A DNA stretch of 64,000 bases from Bradyrhizobium liaoningense (GCF_018130785.1 NZ_JAFCJT010000019.1:1-64000); one strand, 5' to 3'; shown: positions 53,195 through 63,799, counted from the stretch's first letter. Notes: a model not told the origin generated them from the letters alone. Translations and numbers: made by a program.

Positions 53195-54201
53195 TGGCTG
53201 AAAAATCCGATATCGTGCTCGATGTGAAGAACCTGAAGACGGTGTTCTTCACCAATTCCGGCCTGTTCAGGGCGGTCGACGATCTGTCGTTCACCGTGAA
53301 GCGCGGCGAGACGCTGGCGATCGTAGGCGAATCCGGCTGCGGCAAGAGCGTCACCGCGTTGTCCCTGATGCGGCTGGTGCCCGATCCGCCGGGCCGCATC
53401 GTCGGCGGGTCGGTCTCGCTCGAAGGCACCGACCTGCTCGCGCTGGACGAAGCCGACATGCGCGCTGTCAGGGGCAATCGCATCTCCATGATCTTCCAGG
53501 AGCCGATGACCTCGCTCAATCCGGTGATGCGGATCGGTGACCAGATCGTCGAGGCCGTCCGGCTGCACAGGAACTTGTCGTCCAAGGAGGCCCAGAACAT
53601 CGCGGTCGAGATGCTGCGGCTGGTGCGTATCCCCGAGCCGGCACGCCGCGCGCGCGAATATCCGCATCAGCTTTCCGGCGGCATGCGCCAGCGCGCGATG
53701 ATCGCGATGGCGCTGGCCTGCCGGCCGGTGCTGCTGATCGCGGACGAGCCGACCACTGCGCTCGACGTCACCATCCAGGCGCAGATCCTGGCACTGATCC
53801 TCGACCTTCAGAAGGAGCTCGGCACCGGTCTCGTGCTGATCACGCATGATCTTGGCGTCGTGGCGCAGACCGCACAACGCGTGATCGTGATGTATGCGGG
53901 CCGCAAGGTCGAGGAAGCCAGCGTCGAAGCGCTGTTCGCCGCGCCAAAGCATCCCTATACGCGCGGGCTGATGGCTTCGATCCCGGCGGTGCCGGCATCC
54001 GGCGTCACGGCGCAGGCGCGGCTCAACGAAATTCCCGGCACCGTGCCGTCGCTGGTGCGGCTGCCGAAAGGCTGCGCCTTCGCGCCGCGCTGCAAGCTTG
54101 CGATCAAGCGCTGCGAAGCCGAATATCCGCCGCTCGCGGATTGGGGCGGCGGCCATCTCGCGGCGTGCTGGCGTGCCGCAGAAGTGGCGGAGGTGGCATG
54201 A
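53194..54201 (+). CDS. ABC transporter ATPase (DppD type)
   Basis: This 335-residue ATPase has Walker A GESGCGKS, Q-loop MIFQEPMTSLNPVMRIGDQI, signature HQLSGGMRQR, Walker B LLIADEPTTALDVT, and the C-terminal oligopeptide domain with GCAFAPRCKLAIKRCE, whose Cys residues are shared by DppD/OppD. The true start is the ATG overlapping the stop of the DppC-type gene. The upstream open stretch is not needed. Confidence 0.95.
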   Translation: MAEKSDIVLDVKNLKTVFFTNSGLFRAVDDLSFTVKRGETLAIVGESGCGKSVTALSLMRLVPDPPGRIVGGSVSLEGTDLLALDEADMRAVRGNRISMIFQEPMTSLNPVMRIGDQIVEAVRLHRNLSSKEAQNIAVEMLRLVRIPEPARRAREYPHQLSGGMRQRAMIAMALACRPVLLIADEPTTALDVTIQAQILALILDLQKELGTGLVLITHDLGVVAQTAQRVIVMYAGRKVEEASVEALFAAPKHPYTRGLMASIPAVPASGVTAQARLNEIPGTVPSLVRLPKGCAFAPRCKLAIKRCEAEYPPLADWGGGHLAACWRAAEVAEVA

Positions 54202-55184
54202 CCGAGGCGCTGCTCGAAGTCACCGATCTCAAGAAGCACTACGCGGTGCGCGCCGGCGTGTTGCGGCGGCAGGTCGGCACCGTGCACGCGGTCGACGGCG
54301 TCTCGTTCTCGGTTCATACCGGCGAGACGCTCGGCCTTGTCGGCGAATCCGGCTGCGGCAAATCGACGGTGGCGCGCAGCGTGCTGCGGCTGGTCGAGCC
54401 GACGTCGGGCCAGATCCGCCTCGAGGGAGAGGACATCACCCGTCTCTCCAAAACCGCGCTGCGCCCGCATCGCCGCTCGATGCAGATCGTGTTCCAGGAT
54501 CCTTTCGCTTCGCTCAATCCGCGCATGACCGCGGGCGACATCGTCGGCGAGCCGCTGGCCGTGCATGGGCTCGCCACCGGCAAGGCGCTGGAGGCGCGCG
54601 TCGCAAAGCTGTTCGAGCAAGTGGGACTGCGACCCGATCAGATGCGAAACTTCCCGCATCAATTTTCGGGCGGCCAGCGCCAGCGCATCTGCATCGCGCG
54701 GGCGCTCGCGCTGGAGCCGCGCCTGATCGTCTGCGACGAGCCGGTCTCCGCGCTCGATGTCTCGATCCAGGCGCAGGTGATCAATCTGCTGATCGACCTG
54801 CAGCGGCAGCACGGCTTCTCCTATCTCTTCATCGCCCACGACCTCGCCGTGGTCGCGCACATCAGCCACCGCGTTGCGGTGATGTATCTCGGCCGGATCG
54901 TCGAGATCGCCGACAAGGACGAGCTGTTCCGCAATCCGCGCCATCCCTACACGCAGGCGCTGCTCGCTTCAGTGCCGGTTGCGAACCCGTTTGCCAAGAA
55001 GCTCGCGCCGCTCGTCGACGGCGACGTGCCGAGCCCGGTCAATCCGCCGCCGGGCTGTGCGTTTCACACCCGCTGCCGGTTTGCGATGGAGCGGTGCAAG
55101 ACGGAACGGCCGGCGCTGGTGGAGGCCGGCGCCGGACATCAGGTGGCGTGTCTGCTCAACGAGGGGACGGGGCGGGGCCAGTAG
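54198..55184 (+). CDS. ABC transporter ATPase (DppF type)
   Basis: This 328-residue ATPase has Walker A GESGCGKST, Q-loop IVFQDPFASLNPRM, signature HQFSGGQRQR, Walker B LIVCDEPVSALDVS and the C-terminal GCAFHTRCRFAMERC. It completes the importer. It starts at an ATG overlapping the preceding stop. Its end overlaps the converging membrane-protein gene by 29 bases. Confidence 0.95.
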   Translation: MTEALLEVTDLKKHYAVRAGVLRRQVGTVHAVDGVSFSVHTGETLGLVGESGCGKSTVARSVLRLVEPTSGQIRLEGEDITRLSKTALRPHRRSMQIVFQDPFASLNPRMTAGDIVGEPLAVHGLATGKALEARVAKLFEQVGLRPDQMRNFPHQFSGGQRQRICIARALALEPRLIVCDEPVSALDVSIQAQVINLLIDLQRQHGFSYLFIAHDLAVVAHISHRVAVMYLGRIVEIADKDELFRNPRHPYTQALLASVPVANPFAKKLAPLVDGDVPSPVNPPPGCAFHTRCRFAMERCKTERPALVEAGAGHQVACLLNEGTGRGQ

Positions 55185-55974
55185 GAACAGGCCGCAACGC
55201 CCGGATCACCGGCCAGGCCGCCAGCGCGGCGGAGAGATGCTTGAGCGTGTGGCCCGAGACGATGTGTCCGGTCGCTTCGAACACGGTCACGTCACCCAGC
55301 TCGAAAAGCTTGGCCAGCGCATAGAAGAAGATCACGCCGCCGAGCGGCACCCCAAGCGCGCCGGGCCGGGGCCGTGTCAACGCCAGTCCCACAGCGAGCG
55401 CCATGCCGCCGAACTGCACGACCACCCACGGCGTGAGGTTCTCGCGGGCCATCCAGGCCGCGAGCAGGCCCGCAACCGTCATCAGCACCACCACCGCCCG
55501 ACCGGCGCGCACGCTGACGCGCTCGCCGGCCGCGATGCCCAGAAAGCCGGCGAACGCGACCGCCATACCGAGACGATCGGCCACGAGCCGCTGCGGCGCG
55601 TCGGGGACGAGATGATAGATGCTCGACCCGACACAAGTGAGGATCAAGCCCACGAAGAGGCAGCTTGCACCCACGGGCGCATCAGGACGGGCACGAAGGC
55701 GCGCCAAACCCCAGACGCCCATTGTGAGGAAGGCGAGATTGCTCAGCACGTCGCCGGCATTGGGCACGCCCAGCCAGGCGCGAGTGTCGACGAAATGCGG
55801 GACGTGCCAGGCGGAAGCGGGCAGCGCGGGCGCCAGCAGCGCCACCAGCATCAGGACGGCTAGCGCGCCGAGCAGGCATTTTTCGCGGATTTGGAGTGGG
55901 ACGAACGAGAATCGGCGCGACGTCGACGGGAGCAAGGCATTGGTCGCTTGGGCTTGGTCACGGGCGCGCAACAT
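55156..55974 (-). CDS. CREST/ceramidase-like polytopic membrane protein
   Basis: The 272-residue protein has about seven membrane segments. Motifs match the CREST (alkaline ceramidase/PAQR/Per1) superfamily: NAGDVLSNLAFLTMGVWGL, GSSIYHLVPD, ADRLGMAVAF and SGHTLKHLSAALAAW, which supply the Ser/His, Asp and HxxxH positions of a metal-dependent hydrolase. The substrate is unknown; it may act on a membrane lipid. GGAGG at minus seven decides the start at 55974 over 56091. The last 29 bases overlap the DppF-type gene tail to tail. Confidence 0.75.
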   Translation of the reverse strand: MLRARDQAQATNALLPSTSRRFSFVPLQIREKCLLGALAVLMLVALLAPALPASAWHVPHFVDTRAWLGVPNAGDVLSNLAFLTMGVWGLARLRARPDAPVGASCLFVGLILTCVGSSIYHLVPDAPQRLVADRLGMAVAFAGFLGIAAGERVSVRAGRAVVVLMTVAGLLAAWMARENLTPWVVVQFGGMALAVGLALTRPRPGALGVPLGGVIFFYALAKLFELGDVTVFEATGHIVSGHTLKHLSAALAAWPVIRALRPVPTGPAPSPR

Positions 55975-56023
55975 GCTGGCCTCCAGACTGATTGCACAGC
56001 CTTCTACATTAGTAGCCGATACA

Positions 56024-56036
56024 TGAACAATGTTCA
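56024..56036. promoter_or_regulatory. Palindrome in AT-rich promoter of the CREST-like gene
   Basis: TGAACAATGTTCA is palindromic except for its central base and lies about 50 bases upstream of the start of the minus-strand gene. A looser pair, TCAATAT (56034-56040) and ATATTGA (56072-56078), flanks the same AT-rich stretch, which is unusual for this genome. It could be an operator. No regulator is identified. Confidence 0.35.
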
Positions 56037-56114
56037 ATATAGATTCGACGCAATCCGGAGTAGATTCTAAAATATTGAAATTATTCAGCATCCTAGCGCA
56101 ACTTGGGGAGCTTC

Positions 56115-56207
56115 CGTAGGGTGGGCAAAGCGAAGCGTGCCCACCCTACGGGTGTGCCTGCCGTATGATGGTGGGCACGGCGCTGCGCGCCTTTGCCCAC
56201 CCTACGG
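56115..56207. repeat. Double palindrome, family F
   Basis: CCGTAGGGTGGGCA is inverted by TGCCCACCCTACGG to make one hairpin (56115-56152). GGTGGGCACGGCGC and GCGCCTTTGCCCACC, ending in CTACGG, make a second. A related double element is at 60895-60982. Confidence 0.85.
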
Positions 56208-56223
56208 CACCGCGGTCGCCGCG

Positions 56224-58200
56224 CTAGCCTGCCGCGATCTCCGCCACGATCCTGCCCGTCGTGACCTGCTCGCCCTCGGCGACGTCGATCGCGGCGACCA
56301 CGCCGTCGATGCCGGCCTTGTGGACGTGCTCCATCTTCATCGCTTCCAGCGTCAGCACCGGTTGACCGGCGGTGACGCGGTCGCCAGGCCTGACCAGGAC
56401 GGCAACGACGCGGCCGTTCATGGCGGCGCGGACTTTGCCATCTCCGCCATTGCTCGCAGCGGCCCTTGGTGCGGCGAGGGTGAGATCGGTGACCGCGAGC
56501 GGGATGCCGCGATGCTGGACGTAAAGCCGGTCGCCGTCGCGCAGGAATTTTGCGCTGTCCATCACGCCGTCATGACGGAAACGGATCGCATCGGGATCGA
56601 GCTGGTCGATCTCGAACTTGTCCTGACGGCCTTCGGTGGCGACAGTGTAACTGCCATTGCGCTCGCGGGTGACTTCAAGCTCACGCGTCTGGCCGGCGAT
56701 CTCGATTTTCGCAGGCAGCGGGAATGTTGCCGACAGGCTTCGGCCACCTTGCCATGACGGCGCGCGCGGATTGGTGACGTAGAGCAGCAGGGCCGCGAGC
56801 GCCGTATCGAATGCGGCATTCGCCGACGGCGCCAATAGCTCGTCGCGATGCGCGCCGATGAAGGCCGTGGTCGCCTCGCCGCGTGCAAATCCGGGATGGC
56901 GCAGGCAGGACATCAGGAACGCCTGATTGGTAGTCACGCCAAAAGCGGTGAGTTGCTCCAGGCCGACGATCAACCGCCCCCTCGCCTCCTCCCGTGTCGT
57001 GCCATGGCTGATCACCTTGGCGATCATGGAATCGTAGAATGGCGGAATCTCCGTGCCCGATTGCAGCGCGTGCTCGACGCGGATGCCGTCAGGCACCTGC
57101 CAGCGCGCCATGCGGCCGGACTGCGGCATGAAGTCCTGCGCGGCATCCTCCGAGCAGAGCCGCACCTCGATGGCGTGACCCGTGAAGCGGATGTCCTGCT
57201 GCTTCACCGGCAGATGCTCGCCGCGCGCGACGCGCAATTGCAGCTCGACCAGATCGAGCCCGGTGATGGCCTCGGTCACGGGATGCTCGACCTGGAGGCG
57301 CGTGTTCATCTCCATGAAGTAGAACTCGCCGCTGGCATCGAGCAGGAATTCCAGCGTACCGGCGCCTTCGTAACGCAGCGCCTTCACCGCGGCGACTGCG
57401 ACCTCGCCCATTTTTGCACGCAGCTCCGGCGTCACGGCCGGTGACGGCGCCTCCTCGATCAGCTTCTGGTGCCGCCGCTGCACGGAGCAGTCGCGCTCGC
57501 CGAGATGGATGGCGTTGCCATGGCTGTCGCCGAAGACCTGGATTTCGATGTGGCGCGGGTTCTGGATCGCGCGTTCGAGGATGACCGTGGGATCGCCGAA
57601 CGCCGCCTTCGCCTCCGACCGCGCGCTGCGCAAGGCATCGGGGAAGGATGCGGCATCGGTGACGAGCCGCATGCCGCGGCCGCCGCCGCCGGCAACCGCC
57701 TTGATCATCACGGGGAAGCCGATCTTCCTGGCTTCCGCGAGCATGACCTCGTCCCCCTGGTCCGCGCCCTGATAGCCCGGCACACATGGCACGCCGGCCT
57801 TCTTCATGATCTCCTTGGCGCCGGCCTTGTTGCCCATCGCCTCGATCGCCTGCGCCGAGGGGCCGATGAAGACGAGGCCGGCCTCCTTGCAAGCTTGCGC
57901 AAAATCCTCGTTCTCGGCCAGAAAACCATAGCCGGGATGAACGGCATCCGCGCCGCTCGCTTTCGCAGCGGCAACGATCGCGGGAATGTTGAGATAGGAT
58001 TGTGCAGGCAGCGCTTCCCCAATGCGCACGGCCTGATCGGCCCGTCGCACATGCAGCGCATCGCGATCGGCATCGGAATAAACCGCGACGACGCCGAGGC
58101 CGAGCTGCCGCGCGCTGCGCATGACGCGGAGCGCGATCTCGCCGCGGTTGACGACCAAAACCTTGAAGAACGGCCGGTGCTGCACTGATCCGTTCCTCAT
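56224..58200 (-). CDS. Biotin-dependent acyl-CoA carboxylase, alpha (biotin carboxylase) subunit
   Basis: This 658-residue subunit carries biotin carboxylase (about 12-460), with VLVVNRGEIALRVMRSARQL, ATP-grasp GGGGRGMR and FMEMNTRLQVEHPVTE, plus a linker and a C-terminal biotinyl domain with the biotin-accepting Lys in EAMKM. It charges biotin with bicarbonate and ATP for the partner transferase, encoded just upstream on this strand. The size and domain set fit 3-methylcrotonyl-CoA or geranyl-CoA carboxylase. The neighbouring genes slightly favour a branched or terpenoid substrate. The start overlaps the beta-subunit stop. Confidence 0.93.
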   Translation of the reverse strand: MRNGSVQHRPFFKVLVVNRGEIALRVMRSARQLGLGVVAVYSDADRDALHVRRADQAVRIGEALPAQSYLNIPAIVAAAKASGADAVHPGYGFLAENEDFAQACKEAGLVFIGPSAQAIEAMGNKAGAKEIMKKAGVPCVPGYQGADQGDEVMLAEARKIGFPVMIKAVAGGGGRGMRLVTDAASFPDALRSARSEAKAAFGDPTVILERAIQNPRHIEIQVFGDSHGNAIHLGERDCSVQRRHQKLIEEAPSPAVTPELRAKMGEVAVAAVKALRYEGAGTLEFLLDASGEFYFMEMNTRLQVEHPVTEAITGLDLVELQLRVARGEHLPVKQQDIRFTGHAIEVRLCSEDAAQDFMPQSGRMARWQVPDGIRVEHALQSGTEIPPFYDSMIAKVISHGTTREEARGRLIVGLEQLTAFGVTTNQAFLMSCLRHPGFARGEATTAFIGAHRDELLAPSANAAFDTALAALLLYVTNPRAPSWQGGRSLSATFPLPAKIEIAGQTRELEVTRERNGSYTVATEGRQDKFEIDQLDPDAIRFRHDGVMDSAKFLRDGDRLYVQHRGIPLAVTDLTLAAPRAAASNGGDGKVRAAMNGRVVAVLVRPGDRVTAGQPVLTLEAMKMEHVHKAGIDGVVAAIDVAEGEQVTTGRIVAEIAAG

Positions 58201-59816
58201 GGGCGGGCCACCGAGAATTGCATGCGCTGGGGCGTTCGCGCGTCGCCTTCACGGCAGATCGCGAGCACCTCGGAGAGGACCGCGCGGGTATCACGCGGAT
58301 CGATCACCCCGTCGTCGAGCACGCGGGCGCTGGTCGAGAACACGTCCATCTGGCCGTCGAAAACGCCGATGATCTGCGCCTTCATGGCGTCCAGCTTCTC
58401 TTTCTCGACCGGCTTGCCGCGGCGCGCCGCGGCGGCTTCGGTCACGATCGCCATGGTCTCGGCGGCCTGCTCGCCGCCCATTACGGCGGTCTTGGCGTTC
58501 GGCCACGAGAAGCAGAAGCGCGGATGGAAGCCGCGTCCGCACATGCCGTAATTGCCGGCGCCGAACGAGGCCCCGCAATAGATGGTGATCTGCGGCACCG
58601 TCGCCGACGTCACCGCCTGGATCATTTTCGAGCCATGCTTGATCATGCCGGCTTCTTCATAGGCTTTGCCGACCATGTAGCCGGTGGTGTTGTTGAGATA
58701 GAGGATCGGCGTGCGCGTCTGGCAGCAGGCCTGGATGAAATGCGTCGCCTTGTTGGCGCCGGCGGGATCGAGCGGCCCGTTGTTGGTGATGATGCCGATC
58801 GCCTGGCCCTCGATGCGGGCATGGCCGCAGACGGTGGCAGGACCGTAATTCGGCGCCATCTCGGTGAAATCGGAATCGTCGATGATGCGCGCGATCACCT
58901 GCTTCATGTCGACCGGGCGCTTGTGGTCCATCGGCATGATGCCGAGCAGCTCGTCCTGGTCGTAGCGCGGCGGCTTGAACTCTGGAGGCGCCTTGTCCGG
59001 CCGCTCCCATTCCAGCGCCGCCATGATTTCGCGCGCAATGCGCAGGGCGTCGCGGTCGTCCTCGGCGAGGTAGTCGCCGAGGCCGGAGATTTGCGTGTGC
59101 ATCTCGGCGCCGCCGAGCTCTTCCTCGGTCGCGATCTCGCCGGTTGCGGCTTTCAGCAGCGGCGGGCCGGCAAGGAAGGCACGGGTGCGGCCGCGGACCA
59201 TGACGATGTAGTCGGACAGGCCCGTTTGATACGCGCCGCCAGCGGTGGACGAGCCATGCGTGACGGTGACAACCGGAAGGCCCGCGGCCGAGAGCCGCGC
59301 GAGATTGCGAAAGATGTTGCCGCCGCGGACAAAATCCTCGACGCGGTAACGCAGCAGATTGGCGCCGGCGCTTTCGACGAGCTGGACGTAAGGCAGCTTG
59401 TTCTCCAGCGCGAGCTCCTGCACGCGGATCGTCTTGTCGAGGCCATAAGGCTGCAGCGCACCGGCGTCGATGCCGGCGTCATTGGCGCTGACCATGCAGC
59501 GGATGCCGGAGACGAAGCCGATACCGGCGATGACGCCGCCGCCGGGCACGCTCTTGCTCGCATCTGGCACGTCGAACATGTAGCCGGCGAGCGTCGACAG
59601 CTCGATGAAGGGCGCACCGGGATCAAGCACCAGCGCGACGCGCTCGCGCGGCAGCAGCTGGCCGCGCTTGTGGAAGCGATCCTTGGCCGCCGCCGACGCC
59701 GCCCGCGTGCGCTCTTCCAGCGCGCGCATGCGGTCGATCAGCGCGAGCATGCCGTCGCGATTGGCGTGGTAGGCGGTGCTGCCGGGGGAAATGGTGTTGT
59801 CGAGAATGGACATCAT
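58197..59816 (-). CDS. Biotin-dependent acyl-CoA carboxylase, beta (carboxyltransferase) subunit
   Basis: This 539-residue carboxyltransferase has both crotonase-fold halves. The N-half has PGGGVIAGIGFVSGIRCMVS and THGSSTAGGAYQTGLSDYIV; the C-half has NTTGYMVGKAYEEAGMIKHG and CGASFGAGNYGMCGRGFHPR. It belongs to the methylcrotonyl-/geranyl-CoA carboxylase group. GLSDYIVMVRG and GEIATEEELGGAEMH seem to me nearer to the geranyl type, but I cannot confirm this without alignment. The start may be the first or second ATG (59816 or 59813). It overlaps the alpha subunit by four bases, so the two are coupled. Confidence 0.93.
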   Translation of the reverse strand: MMSILDNTISPGSTAYHANRDGMLALIDRMRALEERTRAASAAAKDRFHKRGQLLPRERVALVLDPGAPFIELSTLAGYMFDVPDASKSVPGGGVIAGIGFVSGIRCMVSANDAGIDAGALQPYGLDKTIRVQELALENKLPYVQLVESAGANLLRYRVEDFVRGGNIFRNLARLSAAGLPVVTVTHGSSTAGGAYQTGLSDYIVMVRGRTRAFLAGPPLLKAATGEIATEEELGGAEMHTQISGLGDYLAEDDRDALRIAREIMAALEWERPDKAPPEFKPPRYDQDELLGIMPMDHKRPVDMKQVIARIIDDSDFTEMAPNYGPATVCGHARIEGQAIGIITNNGPLDPAGANKATHFIQACCQTRTPILYLNNTTGYMVGKAYEEAGMIKHGSKMIQAVTSATVPQITIYCGASFGAGNYGMCGRGFHPRFCFSWPNAKTAVMGGEQAAETMAIVTEAAAARRGKPVEKEKLDAMKAQIIGVFDGQMDVFSTSARVLDDGVIDPRDTRAVLSEVLAICREGDARTPQRMQFSVARP

Positions 59817-59827
59817 TCAATCCTGCT

Positions 59828-59914
59828 CGTCATTGCGAGGAGCGAAGCGACGGTGCAATCCAGACTGTTTCCGCGGAGAGATTCTGGATTGCTTCGCTTC
59901 GCTCGCAATGACGG
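59828..59914. repeat. Palindromic intergenic repeat, family A
   Basis: CGTCATTGCGAG and CTCGCAATGACGG arms enclose CAATCCAGACTGTTTCCGCG and CTGGATTGCTTCG. It lies between the carboxylase beta gene and the BKACE gene. Relatives are at 69-145 and 18228-18340. Confidence 0.85.
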
Positions 59915-59927
59915 GTGAGGCGATAGC

Positions 59928-60794
59928 TTACCTGTTCGTCCCAAAGATCTTCCGCGCCTCGGCGGGGCTCGCGATCTCGCGGCCGGCGCGGCGGGCGCAG
60001 GCGGCGATGGCTTCGATCAGCTGGCCGTTCGAGGTCACCTTCTTGCCGTCGGCGAGATAGAAGGCATCCTCCAGACCGGTGCGCAAGTGGCCGCCGAGCT
60101 CGGCGCAGCGCTGGTGCAGCGGCCAAATCTCCTCGCGACCGATCGCCGTGACCTGAAAATGCGCCTCGGGGCGCTTCAGCTTGATCAGGATCGGCAGCAA
60201 CTCCGGATCCGACGGCATGCCGGAGGCGACGCCCATCACGAAATTATATTCGAGCGGGCCCTTGTACATGCCAACCTGGTGGTACATGCCGACGCAGCGG
60301 ACGATGCCGACGTCAAAGCACTCGAACTCAGGGATGGTGCCGACCGCGTTCATGACGTCGAGATAGTCCTTCACCTTCTCGACCGCGTTGTCGAACATCA
60401 TCGGCGGCCAGGCCCAGGTATTGTCGGCCTTCACCTTCAGATAATTCAGCGAGCCGGCGTTGCAGGCGGCGATTTCCGGCCTGGTCTCGCGGATGCAGTC
60501 GAGCGCGCCGCTGTAGTTCGGCCCCGACACGCCCGAGGTGTGGTTGATGATGACGCCGGGGCAGGCTTCGCGGATCGCTTGCTGGATCTCCTTGCTAACG
60601 CTGACGTCCCAGGACGGCAGATGCCCCTTGTCCGGCGCCTGCTGGCGCAGATGGATGTGCATGATGGACGCGCCGGCATCGAACGCGGTCTTGGCCTCGC
60701 GCGCCATCTGCTCGGGCGTCACGGGCACGTTGTGCTGCTTGGGGTCGGTGAGCACGCCGTTCAGCGCGCAGGTGATGACGGCCTTGTCGCTCAT
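59928..60794 (-). CDS. 3-keto-acid cleavage enzyme (BKACE family)
   Basis: This 288-residue TIM-barrel enzyme cleaves beta-keto acids with acetyl-CoA using a zinc ion. The metal HxH is in GASIMHIHLR, and the later Glu is in LRTGLEDAFYL. SCACPG-like NHTSGVSGPNYSG and VNAVGTIPEFECFDVGIV-type stretches support the family. The ATG at 60794 starts the typical SDKAVITCALNG. A GTG at 60812 is an alternative. Its place between a carboxylase and an AraC regulator suggests a role in the same acyl-CoA pathway; the acid it cleaves is unknown. Confidence 0.9.
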   Translation of the reverse strand: MSDKAVITCALNGVLTDPKQHNVPVTPEQMAREAKTAFDAGASIMHIHLRQQAPDKGHLPSWDVSVSKEIQQAIREACPGVIINHTSGVSGPNYSGALDCIRETRPEIAACNAGSLNYLKVKADNTWAWPPMMFDNAVEKVKDYLDVMNAVGTIPEFECFDVGIVRCVGMYHQVGMYKGPLEYNFVMGVASGMPSDPELLPILIKLKRPEAHFQVTAIGREEIWPLHQRCAELGGHLRTGLEDAFYLADGKKVTSNGQLIEAIAACARRAGREIASPAEARKIFGTNR

Positions 60795-60894
60795 GCCAAA
60801 AATATCTCGCACGTTGAGAATTCAACGTTTGCGATCATGTGATGTGGGACATGCAGCTTCTTGCGCGGAGAAGCTGGAAAATGACGAGCTCTCA

Positions 60895-60982
60895 TAGGGT
60901 GGGCAAAGGCGTATGCGCCGTGCCCACCGCGTCTCGGCGTTTGGCGAAGATGGTGGGCACGCTTCGCTTTGCCCACCCTACG
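60895..60982. repeat. Double palindrome, family F
   Basis: TAGGGTGGGCAAAGGCG at the left is inverted at the right as CGCTTTGCCCACCCTA, with two inner GTGCCCACC/GGTGGGCAC pieces. It lies between the BKACE and AraC genes. Confidence 0.82.
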
Positions 60983-60991
60983 AGAGCGGTG

Positions 60992-61795
60992 CTAGCCCGC
61001 TTCCGCGAGCTCCCGCACCGTCTCGCTGCTGCGATAGATCGCAAGGTCGCGCGAGCCGACGAAGATCGCGCGCGGCTTCAATCCGTAGAAGCGGCGGATC
61101 GAATGGCTGAAATGGGTGCTGTCGGGATAGCCGATGTCCTGCGCGAGATGGGCAAGATTGAGATCCTGGTTGGCGAAATGCAGCAAATGCCGCGCACGCT
61201 TCCAGGCGCGGAAGGAGCGGAACGAGATGCCGGTCTCTTCCTTGAACAGATGCAGGAAGCGCGAGGCCGAGAGACCCGCTTCCGCCGCGCAGGTATCGGC
61301 AGTCACCGGCTCGCCGGAGAAGCGCTCGATGCGTGCGACGGCACGCGTGACCCGCGGGTCGAGCACACGGCGCGGCAGCGCCTCGCCAAAGCACATCTCG
61401 TCGAATTCGGCCGTGGTGATGTCGCCATAGCGGCGCTGGCGCAGCAGGGCGTAGGCGGCGAGGATCTTTCGGGCATAGACGGCCCGATCAGGTCCGGTCA
61501 GCCGCTCGGCCAGGGCCTCGATCACGCCATCCGGCATGCTTTCCGGCTCGAGCGTCACGCTGATTGCAGTGCGGTAGTCGCTGGCAATGGAATGCCGCTG
61601 GTTCGGCAGGGTGACGAACAGCTCGGCGGTGGCGAGGGTGTCGTCGATGGTCAGATGCAAATTGCCTTTGACCGCCACATAGACGTGGCAGCAGCCGGGG
61701 GTTCGCTTGCGGGGGCGTCCGAGCAGGCCGGCATAGAATACCCGCTCCGGCGTGATCAGCATCAGATGGTCGGATTCGCGACCCTTATCTTCCAT
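60992..61795 (-). CDS. AraC-family transcriptional regulator
   Basis: The 267-residue protein has an N-terminal ligand/dimer domain (cupin-like, TPGCCHVYVAVKGNLHLTID) and a C-terminal double helix-turn-helix: TADTCAAEAGLSASRFLHLF, then LNLAHLAQDIGYPDSTHFSH followed by SIRRFYG. GAGGAGG is six bases before the ATG and decides the start. It sits amid acyl-CoA genes of the same strand and is a candidate regulator of them. Confidence 0.92.
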   Translation of the reverse strand: MEDKGRESDHLMLITPERVFYAGLLGRPRKRTPGCCHVYVAVKGNLHLTIDDTLATAELFVTLPNQRHSIASDYRTAISVTLEPESMPDGVIEALAERLTGPDRAVYARKILAAYALLRQRRYGDITTAEFDEMCFGEALPRRVLDPRVTRAVARIERFSGEPVTADTCAAEAGLSASRFLHLFKEETGISFRSFRAWKRARHLLHFANQDLNLAHLAQDIGYPDSTHFSHSIRRFYGLKPRAIFVGSRDLAIYRSSETVRELAEAG

Positions 61796-61968
61796 TGGGA
61801 TCCTCCTCGCGCGGCTCTTTGGCCGCTGCGGACGGAGGTCACCTTAGCGGAAATTTGGGCGGTGTCACGGCGCGATAGCGCTGTCATGGAGCGCAAAGCG
61901 TTGGCATCCCAGGACAGCGATGCATCCGCCTGGAACCGTCGTGAGACTACAGTCCCACCTGCGGCGGC

Positions 61969-62621
61969 TTACGCCCTCACGCGCGGCGCAACATTCTGCT
62001 CTGCGCCGGCCTTCTGTTCGGCAGCAACCGCGCGCTTGAAGCCGTCGCGTTGCTGCAAGCGCGCCCAATAGGTTGCGACATTTGGCCCAAAGTCCTTGGC
62101 GAGCCCGATATTGCTGGCGAGCCGCAGCGCATAGCCGATGACAATGTCAGCGGCGGTGAAACGGCCCGCGCACAATGTTTCGGCATTCGTCGTCGCTGCC
62201 TCGACGGCGCGCAGCCGACCCAAGAACCATTTTGCGTAATCGGTCGCGACCTGCGAATTGCGGCGCTCCTCGGGCTCGAGCTGGGTGTATCGGAGCACCA
62301 GCGTCTGCGGGAAGGTTAACGTGGCGTCGCTGAAATACATCCAGTTCAGGAACGCGCCATAGGCGGGATCCTCGACGTCCACCATCAGCGGCGTCGGGGC
62401 GTATTTGCTGCCGAGGTAATGGCAGATGCCGGAAGACTCCGTCATCTTCGTCTCGCTGTCGACCATGAAGGGAATCGTGCCCAGCGGATTGAGCGCGAGG
62501 TACTCCTTGGCGAACACCCGCGGCGGAAACGGCAGCATCTTCAGCTCATAGGGAAGCCCCATCTCCTCCAGCATCCAGAGCGGGCGGAACGAGCGTGCGC
62601 CATCGCAGTGATAGAGCGTGA

Positions 62622-62625
<4 letters not shown>
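61969..62625 (-). CDS. Glutathione S-transferase family protein
   Basis: This 218-residue protein has a thioredoxin-like N-domain (MITLYHCDGARSFRPLWMLE, then NPLGTIPFMVD) and a helical C-domain (LCAGRFTAADIVIGYAL). Both glutathione-binding stretches (TIPFMV and the Glu-Ser of MTESSGIC) are visible. Substrate unknown. The ATG overlaps the stop of the upstream acyl-CoA dehydrogenase, so the two are co-transcribed. Confidence 0.93.
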
Positions 62626-63788
<1,163 letters not shown>

Positions 63789-63799
63789 TTCTTCCTCTT

